64,000 nt of DNA from Necropsobacter massiliensis (GTDB lineage: Bacteria; Pseudomonadota; Gammaproteobacteria; Enterobacterales; Pasteurellaceae), in NCBI RefSeq assembly GCF_000827595.2, contig NZ_LN776184.1, forward strand, positions 94,033 to 158,032, given 5' to 3'. Made by a program: the position numbers and the translations under genes. A model generated the notes under the pieces. It saw only the letters and a list, made by a program, of their open reading frames with translations, did no database searches and was not told the DNA's origin. Below are positions 39,682-51,678 of the stretch, piece by piece; position 1 is the stretch's first letter; each line of letters begins with the position of its first letter.

Positions 39682-39760
39682 AAATATTCTCATTGGTGAT
39701 AAAAAATTGCAGAGATTATAGCAGAGAGGAAAAGTGCGGTCGATTTTAATTGAGAATTGG

Positions 39761-39788
39761 AAAAGGCGCAGACTTGCCCGACTGCGCC
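39761..39788 (-). terminator. znuA terminator
   Basis: GGCGCAG/CTGCGCC stem with a 10-nt loop, 15 nt past the znuA stop on the minus strand, followed by TTTT. Confidence 0.8.
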
Positions 39789-39802
39789 CTGTTGGAGACG
39801 GG

Positions 39803-40777
39803 TTATTTCAAACAATCGAAATAACTGTCGGCAGTATATTGCAGGAAGTTGGCATACGAATTTTTGCCCAGTTTCACCGCATCGCCCATCGGATCCAGAC
39901 GGCCGACTTTCACTCCGGTACCTTTGTGCAGGGTGTCGATCACTTTCGGGGTAAATTGCGGTTCAGCAAACAAGCAACTGACTTTATGTTCTTCAATTTC
40001 ATGCTTAATTGCCGCAATGGTTTTCGCGCCCGGCGCAACCAGCGGATTAATGGTAAATGCACCGATCTGTTTCAGATCATAGGCGGCATTGAAATAGGTG
40101 TAGGCATCGTGGAACACATAAAAGCCTTTATCATGCACCGGCGCCAGCTGCTGTTTAATTTTTTCACTTTGCGCCGTTAAAGTGCGGTCGAATTCCGCTA
40201 AGTTTTGTTCAATCACGCTGCGTTTTTCCGGATATCGTTCGCTCAAGCGCTGAGCAATTTTCTTGGCGACGATTGCGCTGATTTCCGGCGAATACCAAAC
40301 GTGCCAGTTGGTGCTTAAGTTATCATGCTGATGCGCATGTCCCGCCGTATGCGAATCTGTTTTATGTTCATGCTCATGACCATTAGCGTGGTCGTGGTCG
40401 TGACCATGATGGTGATGTTCGCCTTTATGCAACATATCATCACTGATTTCCGAAATTTCGGTAATGGTCAGTACGTTTTTCCGATCAATATCACGCAGTA
40501 CTGAAGTATCAAGGAACAGATCCACATCTTCACCCACCCAAACAATCAGTTCGGCAGATTTGATTTTTTGCAGATCGGAGGGTTTTAAACTGTAATCATG
40601 CGGTGAGGCGCCCATCGGTACCAGCACCTCGGTATCGGTTACGCCGTCGGCAATGGATGAGGCAATAAAGCCCAGTGGTTTGATTGAAGTCAACACCGTT
40701 GCACTCGCAACGGCGGAAAAAGACATAATTGCCGCAGCGACAGCGGCTTTTTTAAACGTATTATGTAAAGCGTTCAT
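39803..40777 (-). CDS. znuA: Zinc ABC transporter periplasmic binding protein
   Basis: 324-aa cluster A-I substrate-binding protein. A signal peptide (cleavage near VASA-TVLTS), the metal-ligand motif [13 protein letters not shown], a His/Asp-rich loop at about 115-150 (repeated HxH), WHVWYSPE and [12 protein letters not shown] are all visible. It captures periplasmic zinc for ZnuBC, which are not next to it in this window. Confidence 0.93.
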   Translation of the reverse strand: MNALHNTFKKAAVAAAIMSFSAVASATVLTSIKPLGFIASSIADGVTDTEVLVPMGASPHDYSLKPSDLQKIKSAELIVWVGEDVDLFLDTSVLRDIDRKNVLTITEISEISDDMLHKGEHHHHGHDHDHANGHEHEHKTDSHTAGHAHQHDNLSTNWHVWYSPEISAIVAKKIAQRLSERYPEKRSVIEQNLAEFDRTLTAQSEKIKQQLAPVHDKGFYVFHDAYTYFNAAYDLKQIGAFTINPLVAPGAKTIAAIKHEIEEHKVSCLFAEPQFTPKVIDTLHKGTGVKVGRLDPMGDAVKLGKNSYANFLQYTADSYFDCLK

Positions 40778-40871
40778 AGGCTATCCTCTAGTTAAGAATA
40801 ATTATCAGAAACCGCACTAGCTTATACGCTTTTTACCGGAATTACTATCTTTTTTTTTCTAAAAAAATAAG

Positions 40872-41645
40872 TCATTGCTGCGCCAGCAATAATTTATCAA
40901 TCACCTGAGCGACGGCAAAAAAGCCGAATGTGGCGGTAATCATGGTTGCCGCGCCAAATCCGTTGGCACAATTCATGCTTGCCGAAGTCTCACAACTGCC
41001 ATCTGTTTGCGGAAAAATTAACGGTTGAGTAGAAAACACGCAGCTGACACCGAATTTTCGCTTCGGATTTTGACTGAAACCGTATTCCTTGCGTAAAATC
41101 GACCGCACTTTTGCCGCCAGCGGATCCTGTATGGTTTTGCTTAAATCGGCAATCTGAATCTGACTCGGATCGGTCTGACCGCCAGCACCGCCAACGGTAA
41201 TGATCTTAATTTTATGCCGTTTGCAATAGGCAATCAGCGCCGCTTTGGTTTTCACACTGTCAATGGCGTCAATCACATAATCATAGCCCCGATTCAGATA
41301 ATCAGCCAGATTCTCCACGCTAATAAAATCATCAATAATATTAACCTGACATTCTGGATTGATCAGACGAACACGTTCCGCCATGGCTTCGGTTTTCAGC
41401 AGTCCGATATGACCACTCAGTGCGTGGATCTGGCGGTTAATATTTGTCACGCAAATATCATCCATATCGATCATGGTAATGTGCCCGACCCCCGAACGCG
41501 CCAACGCTTCCACCGCCCAAGACCCCACGCCGCCGATACCGATAACGCAAATATGCGCTTGTTGCAGACGCGCAAGCGCAGCAGCGCCGTATAAGCGCCC
41601 GATGCCACCGAAACGGCGTTCATAATTGTCCATACGCTGCTGCAT
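40872..41645 (-). CDS. tcdA: tRNA threonylcarbamoyladenosine dehydratase
   Basis: About 257-aa E1/ThiF-like enzyme converting t6A37 to cyclic ct6A in ANN-decoding tRNAs. RFGGIGRLYG and the ATP-binding VIGIGGVGSWAVEALARSG are visible, followed by NRQIHAL. ATG 41645 overlaps the mltA stop (TAATG), suggesting coupling; Met at 41633 (MDNYERRFGG) is an alternative. Confidence 0.93.
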   Translation of the reverse strand: MQQRMDNYERRFGGIGRLYGAAALARLQQAHICVIGIGGVGSWAVEALARSGVGHITMIDMDDICVTNINRQIHALSGHIGLLKTEAMAERVRLINPECQVNIIDDFISVENLADYLNRGYDYVIDAIDSVKTKAALIAYCKRHKIKIITVGGAGGQTDPSQIQIADLSKTIQDPLAAKVRSILRKEYGFSQNPKRKFGVSCVFSTQPLIFPQTDGSCETSASMNCANGFGAATMITATFGFFAVAQVIDKLLLAQQ

Positions 41646-42751
41646 TATTGTAATAACCACACCCGTCCGTAATGTTTTGATAAGCCGGCAATATGCCCCG
41701 CCTGATCGCCGACGCCGCGATACAAGTCGAAATGATGACCTTTCACTGCACCGCCCACATCAAGCGCTACCATTAAATGCAGTTTATGTTCACCAGTCCA
41801 GTTGCCGTTATTATCAATTTGCGGCACTTCCACCAACACCACCGAACCAGACGGAATCAGGTTGCGGTCGGAAGCAATTGATGCCATCGGCACTAAAGGT
41901 ACGCCGGCGGAGCCTTTTACCTGCCCGGTCGGATCGTTTTTAAAGAACACATAAGACGGATTACGTTCCAGTAATTCCTGCAAACGGGAAGGATTTGCCT
42001 GCGCCCAGTCTTTAATTGCCTGAATGGACATTTTTTCTTTCGGAATTTCACCGTCTTCCACCAACAAACGCCCAACCGCCACATAATCAAAACCGTTTTG
42101 TCCGGCATAAGCAAAATAGTTCAGATCGCCGTTACCGAAGTCCACATAGCCGCTGCCCTGCACACCCAACAGGAAGTTGTCAATCATAGAATCGCTGTAT
42201 GCCAGTTCCAGCCCTTGTCCCTGCAATGCGCCAGCATAAATCTGTGCGCGACTGAAACGTTTTTGTATCGGTAAGGCGTAAATCGGCTGGTTATATTTGC
42301 CCTGCTGAGTCCGGCGGGCATGGATAACCGGGGAATAATAGCCGGTCATCAGCACATTCTGATAACCGTCTTGCCCTTTCATCACCATCGGCTGAATGCC
42401 GAAAGTGGCTAATTCATCAACATTCGCGCCGGCTAATACCCAGTTTGTCACTTTGCCGTAAGTTGGTGCAAAGCGATTGGTTAAACGGCTCGAATAGCTA
42501 CGGACATTGGAGAGTTGGGTTAAAAAATCGCCTTGATTAATAACCGCACTTTTGTTTTCTACCGATAATACCGGCATCAAAACAGCCTGCTGATAAGTGC
42601 GTCCGGCATATTTCGCGCCGAATAATTCCGGATTGGCTAAACTGTTATCGGTACTGCCTTTGCCGGGCTGAGGTTTGGAAGAACAGGCCGCTAATACGGC
42701 GATGCCGAACAAGGCGGCGAATTTGATTGTCATTCTTGGTTGAATACGCAT
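41645..42751 (-). CDS. mltA: Membrane-bound lytic murein transglycosylase A
   Basis: Up to 368 aa (an ATG six codons in is equally plausible). It is a lipoprotein with lipobox VLAAC near residue 22, anchored in the outer membrane. MltA motifs include TGYYSPVIHARRT, QGSGYVDFG and VALDVGGAVKGHHFDLYRG with the catalytic Asp, and it ends HYGRVWLLQ. It cleaves glycan strands to 1,6-anhydromuropeptides. The order mltA-tcdA is shared with E. coli. Confidence 0.94.
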   Translation of the reverse strand: MRIQPRMTIKFAALFGIAVLAACSSKPQPGKGSTDNSLANPELFGAKYAGRTYQQAVLMPVLSVENKSAVINQGDFLTQLSNVRSYSSRLTNRFAPTYGKVTNWVLAGANVDELATFGIQPMVMKGQDGYQNVLMTGYYSPVIHARRTQQGKYNQPIYALPIQKRFSRAQIYAGALQGQGLELAYSDSMIDNFLLGVQGSGYVDFGNGDLNYFAYAGQNGFDYVAVGRLLVEDGEIPKEKMSIQAIKDWAQANPSRLQELLERNPSYVFFKNDPTGQVKGSAGVPLVPMASIASDRNLIPSGSVVLVEVPQIDNNGNWTGEHKLHLMVALDVGGAVKGHHFDLYRGVGDQAGHIAGLSKHYGRVWLLQ

Positions 42752-42911
42752 TGTAATACCTAAAAGACCGAGTAAATGGAAACGCCATAAGGTAACAAAA
42801 AATGCACTGAATATATAGTGCTTTTTAATAAATTTTCCTTGCTTGGTTGCGGGAAAATGCGTCGGATCGTTTATTTTTATAACAACCGTTCAACATTCGT
42901 CTTATTTTCGC

Positions 42912-42939
42912 TTGCATTAAAAATTTAATCGCGTATAGT
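42912..42939 (+). promoter_or_regulatory. Promoter of initiator tRNA gene
   Basis: TTGCAT, 16 bp, TATAGT, followed by a GC-rich discriminator typical of stable-RNA promoters. Confidence 0.7.
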
Positions 42940-42952
42940 ACGCCCTCACAGA

Positions 42953-43029
42953 CGCGGGGTGGAGCAGCTTGGTAGCTCGTCGGGCTCATAACCCGAAGGC
43001 CGTCGGTTCAAATCCGGCCCCCGCAACCA
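42953..43029 (+). tRNA. Initiator tRNA-fMet (CAT)
   Basis: 77 nt starting CGCGGGGTGGAGCAG and ending GCAACCA with encoded CCA. The anticodon stem GTCGGGCTCATAACCCGA includes the three G-C pairs of initiator tRNA, and the first acceptor position is the unpaired C typical of fMet. TTCAAATC T-loop present. Confidence 0.97.
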
Positions 43030-43036
43030 GATTGTT

Positions 43037-43066
43037 AAAGCCGTGAATAAATTTATTTACGGCTTT
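43037..43066 (+). terminator. tRNA-fMet terminator
   Basis: Long hairpin with AAAGCCGT/ACGGCTTT at its base, extended by AT pairs, then T-rich sequence. Confidence 0.88.
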
Positions 43067-43100
43067 TATTTTTATCTCTGATCGGCAATCAAAGGCACAA

Positions 43101-43130
43101 AAAAACCGCTACACTTGCGAGTAACGGTTT
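43101..43130 (-). terminator. Cold-shock gene terminator
   Basis: Imperfect stem AAACCG.TAC / GTA.CGGTTT, followed on the minus strand by a T run. Confidence 0.7.
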
Positions 43131-43147
43131 GTGAAAAGGTTGTTTGA

Positions 43148-43357
43148 TTACGCCAGAATCGTTACATTCTCGGCTTTTTTTCCGCGTTTATCATCAACAA
43201 TATCAAAAGCTACCGCTTGACCTTCTTTCAGGGTACGAAATCCGTTTGACTGGATTGCTGAAAAATGTACGAATACATCTTCTCCGCTTTCCGCCTGTAG
43301 AAAACCAAAACCTTTTGTTTCATTGAACCATTTAACGGTTCCTTTATTTTGAGACAT
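43148..43357 (-). CDS. Cold-shock domain protein
   Basis: 69-aa single-OB-fold protein with RNP1 KGFGFLQ and RNP2 VFVHFSAI, starting [17 protein letters not shown]. Csp proteins melt RNA structure and act as antiterminators. The family member (CspD or CspE type) cannot be decided by eye. Monocistronic with its own terminator. Confidence 0.93.
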   Translation of the reverse strand: MSQNKGTVKWFNETKGFGFLQAESGEDVFVHFSAIQSNGFRTLKEGQAVAFDIVDDKRGKKAENVTILA

Positions 43358-43502
43358 TACATAATCCTAATTAATAAACAATACTGAGATAACGCAATAA
43401 TATTGTGATGATATTTTACTCCAGCCACGCACTTATTCGGGTTATCCTTTTTGCTTGATAAAGCGCAGTTATACTATCAGTATATATGACAAATAGCACG
43501 CG

Positions 43503-44891
43503 TTATTTAACATCACCGGTATGATTTGTCAGCGACAATTTATCCAGTATCTTCCGATGAATGCCAGCGAAGCTGCCGTTCGACATCACCAATATGTGAT
43601 CCGTCGGTTTCGCCTCGCCTACGATCATATCCGCCAATTTATCCGGATTTGCCGACCAGCTCGCTGGCTGCACGCATTGGTTGGCAATATCTACCACATT
43701 CCAAGGGATACTTTCCGGCTGCAATAAGAACACATGATCGGCACGCGCCAGCGCCGGTGCCAGATCATCTTTATGCACGCCCATTTTCATGGTGTTGGAA
43801 CGCGGTTCAAGCACCGCCAGAATGCGCACACCGCCGCCGACTTTGTCGCGAAGTGCGGTCAATGTTGCCAGAATTTCCGCCGGATGATGAGCAAAATCAT
43901 CGTACACGGTGATCCCGTTAACTTCACCTTTTACTTCCAACCGGCGTTTGGCATTCACAAAATCGGAAAGCGCCGCACAGGCATGTTTGATACTGACGCC
44001 GACATGATAAGCCGCCGCAATTGCCATTAGCGCATTATGCATATTATGCTGTCCGACGATATTCCATTTCACCGTAGCGGCAAGTTCGCCATGATGAAAA
44101 ACGTTAAATTCAGTACTGTCGTTGGTAATACGTTCCGCATACCAATCCTGATCTGCGCCTAAAAACTGGGTTTCCGACCAACATCCCATCTCAAGGGTTT
44201 CTTTCACGCTTTGTTCCGCCGCCACCGAAAGAATGCGACCGCTGGCGGGAATGGTGCGGATCATGTGATGAAACTGCCGCTGAATCGCTTTCAGATCGTC
44301 GAAAATATCCGCATGATCAAAACCGATATTATTGATAATCAAAGTTTTTGGATTGTAATGAACAAATTTGGAACGTTTATCGAAAAATGCCGTATCGTAT
44401 TCGTCGGCTTCGATCACAAAAAACCGCCCTTTACCAAGTCGAGCTGAAGTACCGAAATTACCAGCAATACCGCCGATTAAAAAGCCCGGTTCCAGCCCGT
44501 TTTGTTGTAAAATCCAACTTAGCATGCCGGTGGTGGTGGTTTTGCCGTGCGTCCCAGAGACCGCCAGCACCCAGCGCTCGCGTAATAAATGGTCATGCAG
44601 CCACTGTGGACCGGAGGTATAAGGCAAATTATGCTCCAACACATATTCAACACAGGGATTACCACGTTTCATCGCATTGCCGATCACGACCAAATCCGGC
44701 GCCGGCTGTAGTTGGGACACTTCATAATGCGGGATAATCTCAATACCGCTTTGCTGCAAAAATGTGCTCATCGGCGGATACACATTGGTGTCCGAGCCCG
44801 TAACTTTGTAGCCCATTTGCTTGGCGATAATTGCGACGCCACCCATGAAAGTTCCGCAAATACCCAGTATATGAAGATGTTTTTGTATCAT
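43503..44891 (-). CDS. mpl: UDP-N-acetylmuramate:L-alanyl-gamma-D-glutamyl-meso-diaminopimelate ligase
   Basis: 462-aa Mur-ligase-family enzyme that recycles murein tripeptide onto UDP-MurNAc. It begins KHLHILGICGTFMGGVAIIAKQ, with the ATP-binding motif AVSGTHGKTTTTGML and later DDFAHHPAEI and LEPRSNTMKMG. It is divergent from fbp, as in E. coli. Confidence 0.96.
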   Translation of the reverse strand: MIQKHLHILGICGTFMGGVAIIAKQMGYKVTGSDTNVYPPMSTFLQQSGIEIIPHYEVSQLQPAPDLVVIGNAMKRGNPCVEYVLEHNLPYTSGPQWLHDHLLRERWVLAVSGTHGKTTTTGMLSWILQQNGLEPGFLIGGIAGNFGTSARLGKGRFFVIEADEYDTAFFDKRSKFVHYNPKTLIINNIGFDHADIFDDLKAIQRQFHHMIRTIPASGRILSVAAEQSVKETLEMGCWSETQFLGADQDWYAERITNDSTEFNVFHHGELAATVKWNIVGQHNMHNALMAIAAAYHVGVSIKHACAALSDFVNAKRRLEVKGEVNGITVYDDFAHHPAEILATLTALRDKVGGGVRILAVLEPRSNTMKMGVHKDDLAPALARADHVFLLQPESIPWNVVDIANQCVQPASWSANPDKLADMIVGEAKPTDHILVMSNGSFAGIHRKILDKLSLTNHTGDVK

Positions 44892-45034
44892 TTGTTATCT
44901 CTTGATAAAAAAGTTAGTATAAAAATGTGGTTAGGATCACAGATTAAAAATCAGCTTTGTAGCCCGAAACTAAAGGTTGCTATAATAAATCAACTCAGAA
45001 AGAGAGTAAATTATTAATCAAACAGGATAACAAT

Positions 45035-46036
45035 ATGAAGACATTAGGACAGTTCATTATAGAAAAACAAGCGGAATATCCGAACGCCAAGGGCGAATTA
45101 TCGGGCATTCTTTCTTCCATACGATTAGTGGCGAAAGTGATTCACCGCGACATCAACAAAGCCGGATTGACAAATAATATTATCGGCAACTCCGGAGTTG
45201 AAAACGTGCAGGGCGAAGCACAAATGAAACTGGATTTATTTGCCCACAATACGATGAAACAGGCATTGATCGCGCGGGAAGAAGTGGCGGGCTTTGCCTC
45301 CGAGGAAGAGGAAAATTTCGTTGCTTTCGATACCGAGCGCGGTCGCAATGCCAAATACGTTATTCTGACCGATCCGCTGGACGGATCTTCTAATATTGAT
45401 GTCAATGTGGCGGTAGGCACCATCTTCTCAATTTATCGCCGCATTTCGCCTATTGGTACACCGGTTACGCTGGAAGATTTCCTACAACCGGGTAATCGTC
45501 AGGTCGCCGCCGGTTATATCGTTTACGGTTCTTCCACCATGCTGGTTTATACCACCGGTAACGGCGTCAACGGTTTTACTTACGATCCGTCGCTCGGCGT
45601 GTTCTGTTTATCCCATGAAAATATTCAAATTCCGCCAAGCGGCACAATTTATTCCATTAATGAAGGGCAATATCTGAAATTCCCGCTCGGTGTTAAAAAA
45701 TACATTAAATACTGTCAGGAAGAGGATAAAGCCAGCCAACGACCTTACACCTCGCGCTATATCGGCTCGCTGGTTTCCGACTTCCACCGTAACATGTTGA
45801 AAGGCGGTATTTATATTTATCCAAGCGCCACCACCTACCCGAAAGGTAAACTGCGTTTGCTGTATGAAGGCAATCCGATGGCATTTTTAGCAGAACAAGC
45901 GGGGGGCATTGCCAGCGACGGTTATCACCGCATTCTAGATATTCGACCTACGCAGCTGCATCAGCGCATTCCGCTGTTTATCGGTTCGAAGAACATGGTT
46001 GAAAAAGCGCAGGACTTTATGCGCGAATTCGGTTAA
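45035..46036 (+). CDS. fbp: Fructose-1,6-bisphosphatase class I
   Basis: 333-aa gluconeogenic phosphatase, starting [16 protein letters not shown]. Metal-binding [19 protein letters not shown] and the sugar-phosphate region [20 protein letters not shown] are intact, with the C-terminal [20 protein letters not shown]. Divergent from mpl. Confidence 0.97.
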   Translation: MKTLGQFIIEKQAEYPNAKGELSGILSSIRLVAKVIHRDINKAGLTNNIIGNSGVENVQGEAQMKLDLFAHNTMKQALIAREEVAGFASEEEENFVAFDTERGRNAKYVILTDPLDGSSNIDVNVAVGTIFSIYRRISPIGTPVTLEDFLQPGNRQVAAGYIVYGSSTMLVYTTGNGVNGFTYDPSLGVFCLSHENIQIPPSGTIYSINEGQYLKFPLGVKKYIKYCQEEDKASQRPYTSRYIGSLVSDFHRNMLKGGIYIYPSATTYPKGKLRLLYEGNPMAFLAEQAGGIASDGYHRILDIRPTQLHQRIPLFIGSKNMVEKAQDFMREFG

Positions 46037-46070
46037 TGAAACGGTTATTCCACATCTCAAGGCAAAACCA

Positions 46071-46096
46071 AAACGGCAACCTGCGGGTTGCCGTTT
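46071..46096. terminator. Bidirectional terminator fbp/murA
   Basis: 11-bp stem AAACGGCAACC/GGTTGCCGTTT with loop TGCG between convergent genes. Confidence 0.92.
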
Positions 46097-46121
46097 GATT
46101 TATCAATAGGTAATATCCGGG

Positions 46122-47402
<1,281 letters not shown>

Positions 47403-47412
47403 TTACCACAGC

Positions 47413-47670
47413 TTAGTTTAGAGGATTAAGTAAACGTTCGCGTTTCCATTTTTCAACGCTGAAAGTTTTGATTGTCAGCGCATGAATCTCACCGCTGGAG
47501 AAATAGTCCATTAACGGCGCATAAATCGTTTGCTGCTGCTTAACTCGGGATAAACAGGCGATCTCATCATCCACCACAATCACGCCGAAATGGGCGTCTT
47601 CTCCCTGCACGTACACTTCATCAAGATTTAAAGCCTGTTTTAGAATTCGTTCAATTTCCTGAGTTTCCAT
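47413..47670 (-). CDS. ibaG: BolA-family protein IbaG
   Basis: About 85 aa. SRVKQQQTIYAPLMDYFSSGEIHALTIKTF is the BolA-like fold with the conserved Cys/His surface that partners monothiol glutaredoxins. I start at 47670 (METQEIERIL); an in-frame ATG at 47685 is the alternative. It overlaps the 3' end of mlaB and precedes murA, as in E. coli. Confidence 0.9.
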   Translation of the reverse strand: METQEIERILKQALNLDEVYVQGEDAHFGVIVVDDEIACLSRVKQQQTIYAPLMDYFSSGEIHALTIKTFSVEKWKRERLLNPLN

Positions 47671-48022
47671 TAAGTTTTCCGTCAAATTGTAAAAAAGGAG
47701 TTATCCACTCGGATAAACCGAACAGATCCGCTAACGTCACTAATTGCACGGGGGCGTGCGCTATCACCTGCCGCTGCACATTCAGGCGCTGGCAAAGGTG
47801 AATCAAATCACACAATAAGGCAAAACCGGCGCTGTCAATACGCGTAATACCCGCCAGCTCCCAAACCACAAAACGCCCGCTCAGTTTCTCCGCCGATAAA
47901 AAAGAAGAACGTTGCCGCCACAATGGCAGCAACGTATTTCTGGATAACTCTCCCGTTAATCGAAGCGCTATCTTATCATCATTGCAGGTAGATTCCCAAC
48001 TCAAACCGTTATTGCTTTGCAT
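47651..48022 (-). CDS. mlaB: Phospholipid transport STAS-domain protein MlaB
   Basis: 123 aa. VVWELAGITRIDSAGFALLCDLIHL is the STAS core with the conserved DSAG segment that contacts MlaF. It stabilises the MlaFEDB ABC transporter. It starts 4 nt after mlaC. Confidence 0.88.
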   Translation of the reverse strand: MQSNNGLSWESTCNDDKIALRLTGELSRNTLLPLWRQRSSFLSAEKLSGRFVVWELAGITRIDSAGFALLCDLIHLCQRLNVQRQVIAHAPVQLVTLADLFGLSEWITPFLQFDGKLNGNSGN

Positions 48023-48026
48023 TGGA

Positions 48027-48665
48027 TTATTTGCCTAAGGTTACCGGCACATTAGCCGCTTTGCGCACCTGAGCAGTCAGCGCGTCAATACCGTCTTTAC
48101 GCAAAATAGGCGCCCATTCCTGTTTTTTGGTATCCACCATGCTGACACCTTCTGCCGCCATGTCATACACCTGCCATTGTCCAGTTTTACTGTTTTTACG
48201 CCAGAAAAAGTTAAGATTAATCGGCGCGGCATTGCCGTTTTGCAGCACTTTTACCCGAATACTGACCTGATTATCGGACACGTTTTTCGGTTTTTCAATC
48301 TCGATTTTCTGTTGAGTGTACATCGTCAGCGCCTGTGCATAAGCCTGTTCAATAAATTTATCGAACGCGGCGAAAAAGTTTGTCCGCTGCTCCGGCGTGG
48401 TCGATTTAAAATATTGTCCCAATACCAGTGAGCCAGCATAATTCACATGCACATAAGGCATTAAATCCTGACGTACGATGGTTTTTAAATAATTCGGATC
48501 CTGCTTAACTTTACTCTGATTGGCAGCGATATCACTGAACAGTTTATCCGACGCCTGCTGCATTAGGGCATAAGGACTGTCATCGGCAAACGCCTGTAAC
48601 GCAAAAAGTGCGGTCATTATCACGAAAGTTTTTGCTAACCAGCGGTTTAATTTAATTTTTAACAT
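48027..48665 (-). CDS. mlaC: Periplasmic phospholipid-binding protein MlaC
   Basis: 212 aa with a signal peptide (ALFALQAFADD, cleavage after AFA). YVHVNYAGSLVLGQYFKSTTPEQ and YDMAAEGVSMVDTKKQEW are MlaC family segments. It shuttles phospholipids between the outer-membrane MlaA complex and MlaFEDB. Confidence 0.94.
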   Translation of the reverse strand: MLKIKLNRWLAKTFVIMTALFALQAFADDSPYALMQQASDKLFSDIAANQSKVKQDPNYLKTIVRQDLMPYVHVNYAGSLVLGQYFKSTTPEQRTNFFAAFDKFIEQAYAQALTMYTQQKIEIEKPKNVSDNQVSIRVKVLQNGNAAPINLNFFWRKNSKTGQWQVYDMAAEGVSMVDTKKQEWAPILRKDGIDALTAQVRKAANVPVTLGK

Positions 48666-48707
48666 TGAGTTCTCCCGTTCAAATAGCGTTAAAAAAGAGG
48701 TTCTGCA

Positions 48708-49229
48708 TTACTGATGAGCCGCTTCGGCAGAGTCCTTATCCTGCTCGGCGTGCTCAGATTTATTTTTATCGCCGTACAAGAACTGACCGATAAGGTCTTC
48801 CAGTACCATGGCTGATTTGGTGTCAATGATTTTACTGCCGTCTTTTAGCATTGCGGTGGTTTCACCGTCATCAAAGCCGAGGCTCAGCGCCACATATTGT
48901 TCGCCTAACAAGCCCGAGGTTTTGATCGACAGCGAACTGTTGTCCGGAATCTCGTTATATGCCTGATTAATAGCGATTTTAACCACCGGCAGATAAGTTT
49001 TAGGATCCAATTCGATATCCGTTACCCGACCAATCACCACACCGCCGACTTTTAACGGCGCCCGTACTTTTAGTCCGCCGATATTGTCAAAAGTTGCACT
49101 GATATGATAACTTTTCGCTTCGTTAAACCCTTGCACATTCGCCACTTTCAGCCCCAAAAAGACCAATGCCGCAATGCCGAGTAATAAAAATAAGCCGACC
49201 CAAAATTCGTATTTAGTTGTTTGTCGCAT
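48708..49229 (-). CDS. mlaD: MCE-domain protein MlaD
   Basis: 173 aa: one N-terminal transmembrane helix (FWVGLFLLLGIAALVFLGL), then the MCE domain (ATFDNIGGLKVRAPLKVGGV, TSGLLGEQYVAL) and a charged tail (KNKSEHAEQDKDSAEAAHQ). It forms a hexameric ring on the transporter. Confidence 0.95.
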   Translation of the reverse strand: MRQTTKYEFWVGLFLLLGIAALVFLGLKVANVQGFNEAKSYHISATFDNIGGLKVRAPLKVGGVVIGRVTDIELDPKTYLPVVKIAINQAYNEIPDNSSLSIKTSGLLGEQYVALSLGFDDGETTAMLKDGSKIIDTKSAMVLEDLIGQFLYGDKNKSEHAEQDKDSAEAAHQ

Positions 49230-49265
49230 AAAATGTCCTGATTTTTTACCGCACTTTTAATTCAC

Positions 49266-50051
49266 TTAACCCGCTCCGAACATCACTGCCGTGAGCACAA
49301 AATCCAATCCCAGCACAACCAAAGAGGCATTTACTACCGTTTTGGTGGTGGCTTTACTGATGCCTTCCGAAGTCGGAATACAGTTATAACCGTTAAACAA
49401 CGCAATCCAAACCACCGATATGGCAAAACAGAGACTTTTAATAAATCCGTTAAAAATATCGTAGCTCCAGCTGACCGAATTTTGCATCACCGACCAGAAA
49501 CTGCCGGCATCCACGCCTTTCCAGTCCACACCGACCAATGAACCGCCCCAAATCCCGACAGCAGTAAAAATAATCGCCAGAACCGGCATCGCGATCACGC
49601 CGGCCCAAAAACGCGGCGAAATAACCCGACGCAGCGGATCTACCGCCATCATTTCCAGACTGGACAACTGTTCGGTCGCTTTCATTAAACCGATTTCCGC
49701 CGTTAACGCGGAACCGGCACGCCCGGCAAATAAAAGTGCGGTCACAACCGGCCCTAATTCGCGCAGCAGCGAGAGCGCCACCAACTGTCCGAGGCTGGTT
49801 TCCGCCGCAAAATCGACTAAAACCACATAACCTTGCAGACCGATCACCATACCGATAAATAACCCCGACAGCATGATAATCAATAAAGATTGCACACCTA
49901 ACACATGCAATTGCTTAATTAACAACGGAAAATGCTTTCTCACCTGTGGTTTGCCGATTAACGCCCCCCACAGCATAAAACCGGCGCTGCCGAGCGAGCG
50001 ACAGACATTTATCGCCGAGCGACCCAATGCGGCAATCATATTTACCATCAT
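49266..50051 (-). CDS. mlaE: ABC transporter permease MlaE
   Basis: 261-aa permease with about five membrane helices. The family signature [20 protein letters not shown] is present, with [21 protein letters not shown]. The start overlaps mlaF by 4 nt. A uptake signal lies in the coding sequence near 49735. Confidence 0.95.
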   Translation of the reverse strand: MMVNMIAALGRSAINVCRSLGSAGFMLWGALIGKPQVRKHFPLLIKQLHVLGVQSLLIIMLSGLFIGMVIGLQGYVVLVDFAAETSLGQLVALSLLRELGPVVTALLFAGRAGSALTAEIGLMKATEQLSSLEMMAVDPLRRVISPRFWAGVIAMPVLAIIFTAVGIWGGSLVGVDWKGVDAGSFWSVMQNSVSWSYDIFNGFIKSLCFAISVVWIALFNGYNCIPTSEGISKATTKTVVNASLVVLGLDFVLTAVMFGAG

Positions 50052-50842
50052 TCAAATAACTCCTGCACATAATCCCGCGCCGGATAATGAAAATGCACCG
50101 GACCGTCGGCTTCACCTTTAATAAACTGAATCACCTGCGGATCATCGCTGGCGAGCAGTTGTGATGCGCTGCCCTCGGCAATAACCCGTTTATCTGCAAT
50201 AATATACGCATAATCAGCAATACTCAGCACTTCCTGCACATCATGAGACACCACAATGGAAGTCAATTGTAATGCTTCATTTAAGCGTTTTATCAGGCTG
50301 ATAATCACGCCCATGCTGATCGGATCCTGCCCGGTAAAGGGCTCATCGTACATGATTAGATCCGGATCCAGCGCAATGGTTCTTGCCAGCGCCGCTCGTC
50401 TTGCCATCCCGCCGGATAGCTCCGAGGGCATCAGGTCGGCGGCACCGCGCAGACCGACGGACTCCAATTTCATTAATACGATTTTACGAATCAGCGCTTC
50501 CGGCAAACGGGTGTGTTCACGAATGGTAAAAGCGACATTATCAAAAGTGGAAATGTCGGTGAAAAGCGCACCGGACTGAAACAACATGCCCATGCGATTG
50601 CGCGCGCGGTACAGTTCAGCGCGAGACATTTTACAAATATCCTGTCCGTCAAACAGAATTTCGCCCCGTTCCGGAATTAACTGCCCACCGATAAGTTTCA
50701 GCAAGGTGGTTTTACCGATGCCCGACGGTCCCATAATTGCGGTAATTTTGCCTTGTTCGACCCGCAAATTAAGATTGTCGTAAATAATGCGTTCACCGCG
50801 TTTAAAAGTGAGATTTTTCACCTCAACCAAGGGTTTAACCAT
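50048..50842 (-). CDS. mlaF: ABC transporter ATPase MlaF
   Basis: 264-aa ATPase: Walker [13 protein letters not shown], signature [13 protein letters not shown], Walker [10 protein letters not shown]. Start at 50842 ([16 protein letters not shown]) fits the family; the frame is open to 50917. First gene of the mla operon, divergent from lptC across 260 bp. Confidence 0.94.
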   Translation of the reverse strand: MVKPLVEVKNLTFKRGERIIYDNLNLRVEQGKITAIMGPSGIGKTTLLKLIGGQLIPERGEILFDGQDICKMSRAELYRARNRMGMLFQSGALFTDISTFDNVAFTIREHTRLPEALIRKIVLMKLESVGLRGAADLMPSELSGGMARRAALARTIALDPDLIMYDEPFTGQDPISMGVIISLIKRLNEALQLTSIVVSHDVQEVLSIADYAYIIADKRVIAEGSASQLLASDDPQVIQFIKGEADGPVHFHYPARDYVQELFE

Positions 50843-51102
50843 AAAACCGTTCTTTGCCTTGTTTTCGATACAAAAAATGAAGTTAGTGATATTCCACGAA
50901 TTCAGGCGGAATGTCAAATCTAAATCCGCTTTCCTGTTTGACCGCGATTTAATAAAAACGTTCCTGAATAAATATTTCCACTAAAATAGCACCGCACTTT
51001 TATCCACATTTATAGGCTTTTTATCGGTGCTGGTTATTTGCTTTTAAAAATTATGCTATTATTCGTTTCTGATTTTTTAACAACCGACGAGCCGACACAG
51101 TT

Positions 51103-51678
51103 ATGAAGAGCCGCTGGAATATCGTTTTATCCGTCATCACCTTGGCATTACTTGCTTGGTTTTACAGCCTGCATCAAGATGATGAAAACCTCAATGATCT
51201 CATCAAATCCGATGACGGTCCGGAATATATCGGTCAGAAAATGCAAACTACCGTGTACTCGCCTAGCGGCAAAAAACAATATTTGGCGCTTTCCGAGAAA
51301 GTGGAACATTATGCCAACGACAAACATACGGATTTCCACAAACCGATTGTGTATCTGTTTGACGTTCAGACCGAACAATTAGGCGGGCAAAGCTGGAAAA
51401 TCAGCGCGGATAACGCCAAATTAAGCAACGAAAATATGCTGTATTTAACCGGCAACGTCACCGTACAAAGCCTGTTAGCCGATTCCCGCTTGCAACGGGT
51501 GGAAACGCAAAGTGCGGTGGTGAATTTAAAGACGCAGGATATTACATCTGATACAATGGTCACCATTAACGGCTTAAACTTTAATTCCACCGGATTAAAG
51601 CTAAGCGGTAATTTACAACAACAAATCGCCACCCTGAAAGAGCAGGTAAGAACACATTATGAAATCAATAAACAATAA
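51103..51678 (+). CDS. lptC: LPS export protein LptC
   Basis: 191 aa: one N-terminal helix (WNIVLSVITLALLAWFYSL) and a periplasmic jellyroll (PEYIGQKMQTTVYSPSGKKQY). It links the LptBFG transporter to the LptA bridge. Start MKSRWNIVL; overlaps lptA by 20 nt. The 260-bp upstream gap holds divergent promoters and an uptake signal. Confidence 0.93.
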   Translation: MKSRWNIVLSVITLALLAWFYSLHQDDENLNDLIKSDDGPEYIGQKMQTTVYSPSGKKQYLALSEKVEHYANDKHTDFHKPIVYLFDVQTEQLGGQSWKISADNAKLSNENMLYLTGNVTVQSLLADSRLQRVETQSAVVNLKTQDITSDTMVTINGLNFNSTGLKLSGNLQQQIATLKEQVRTHYEINKQ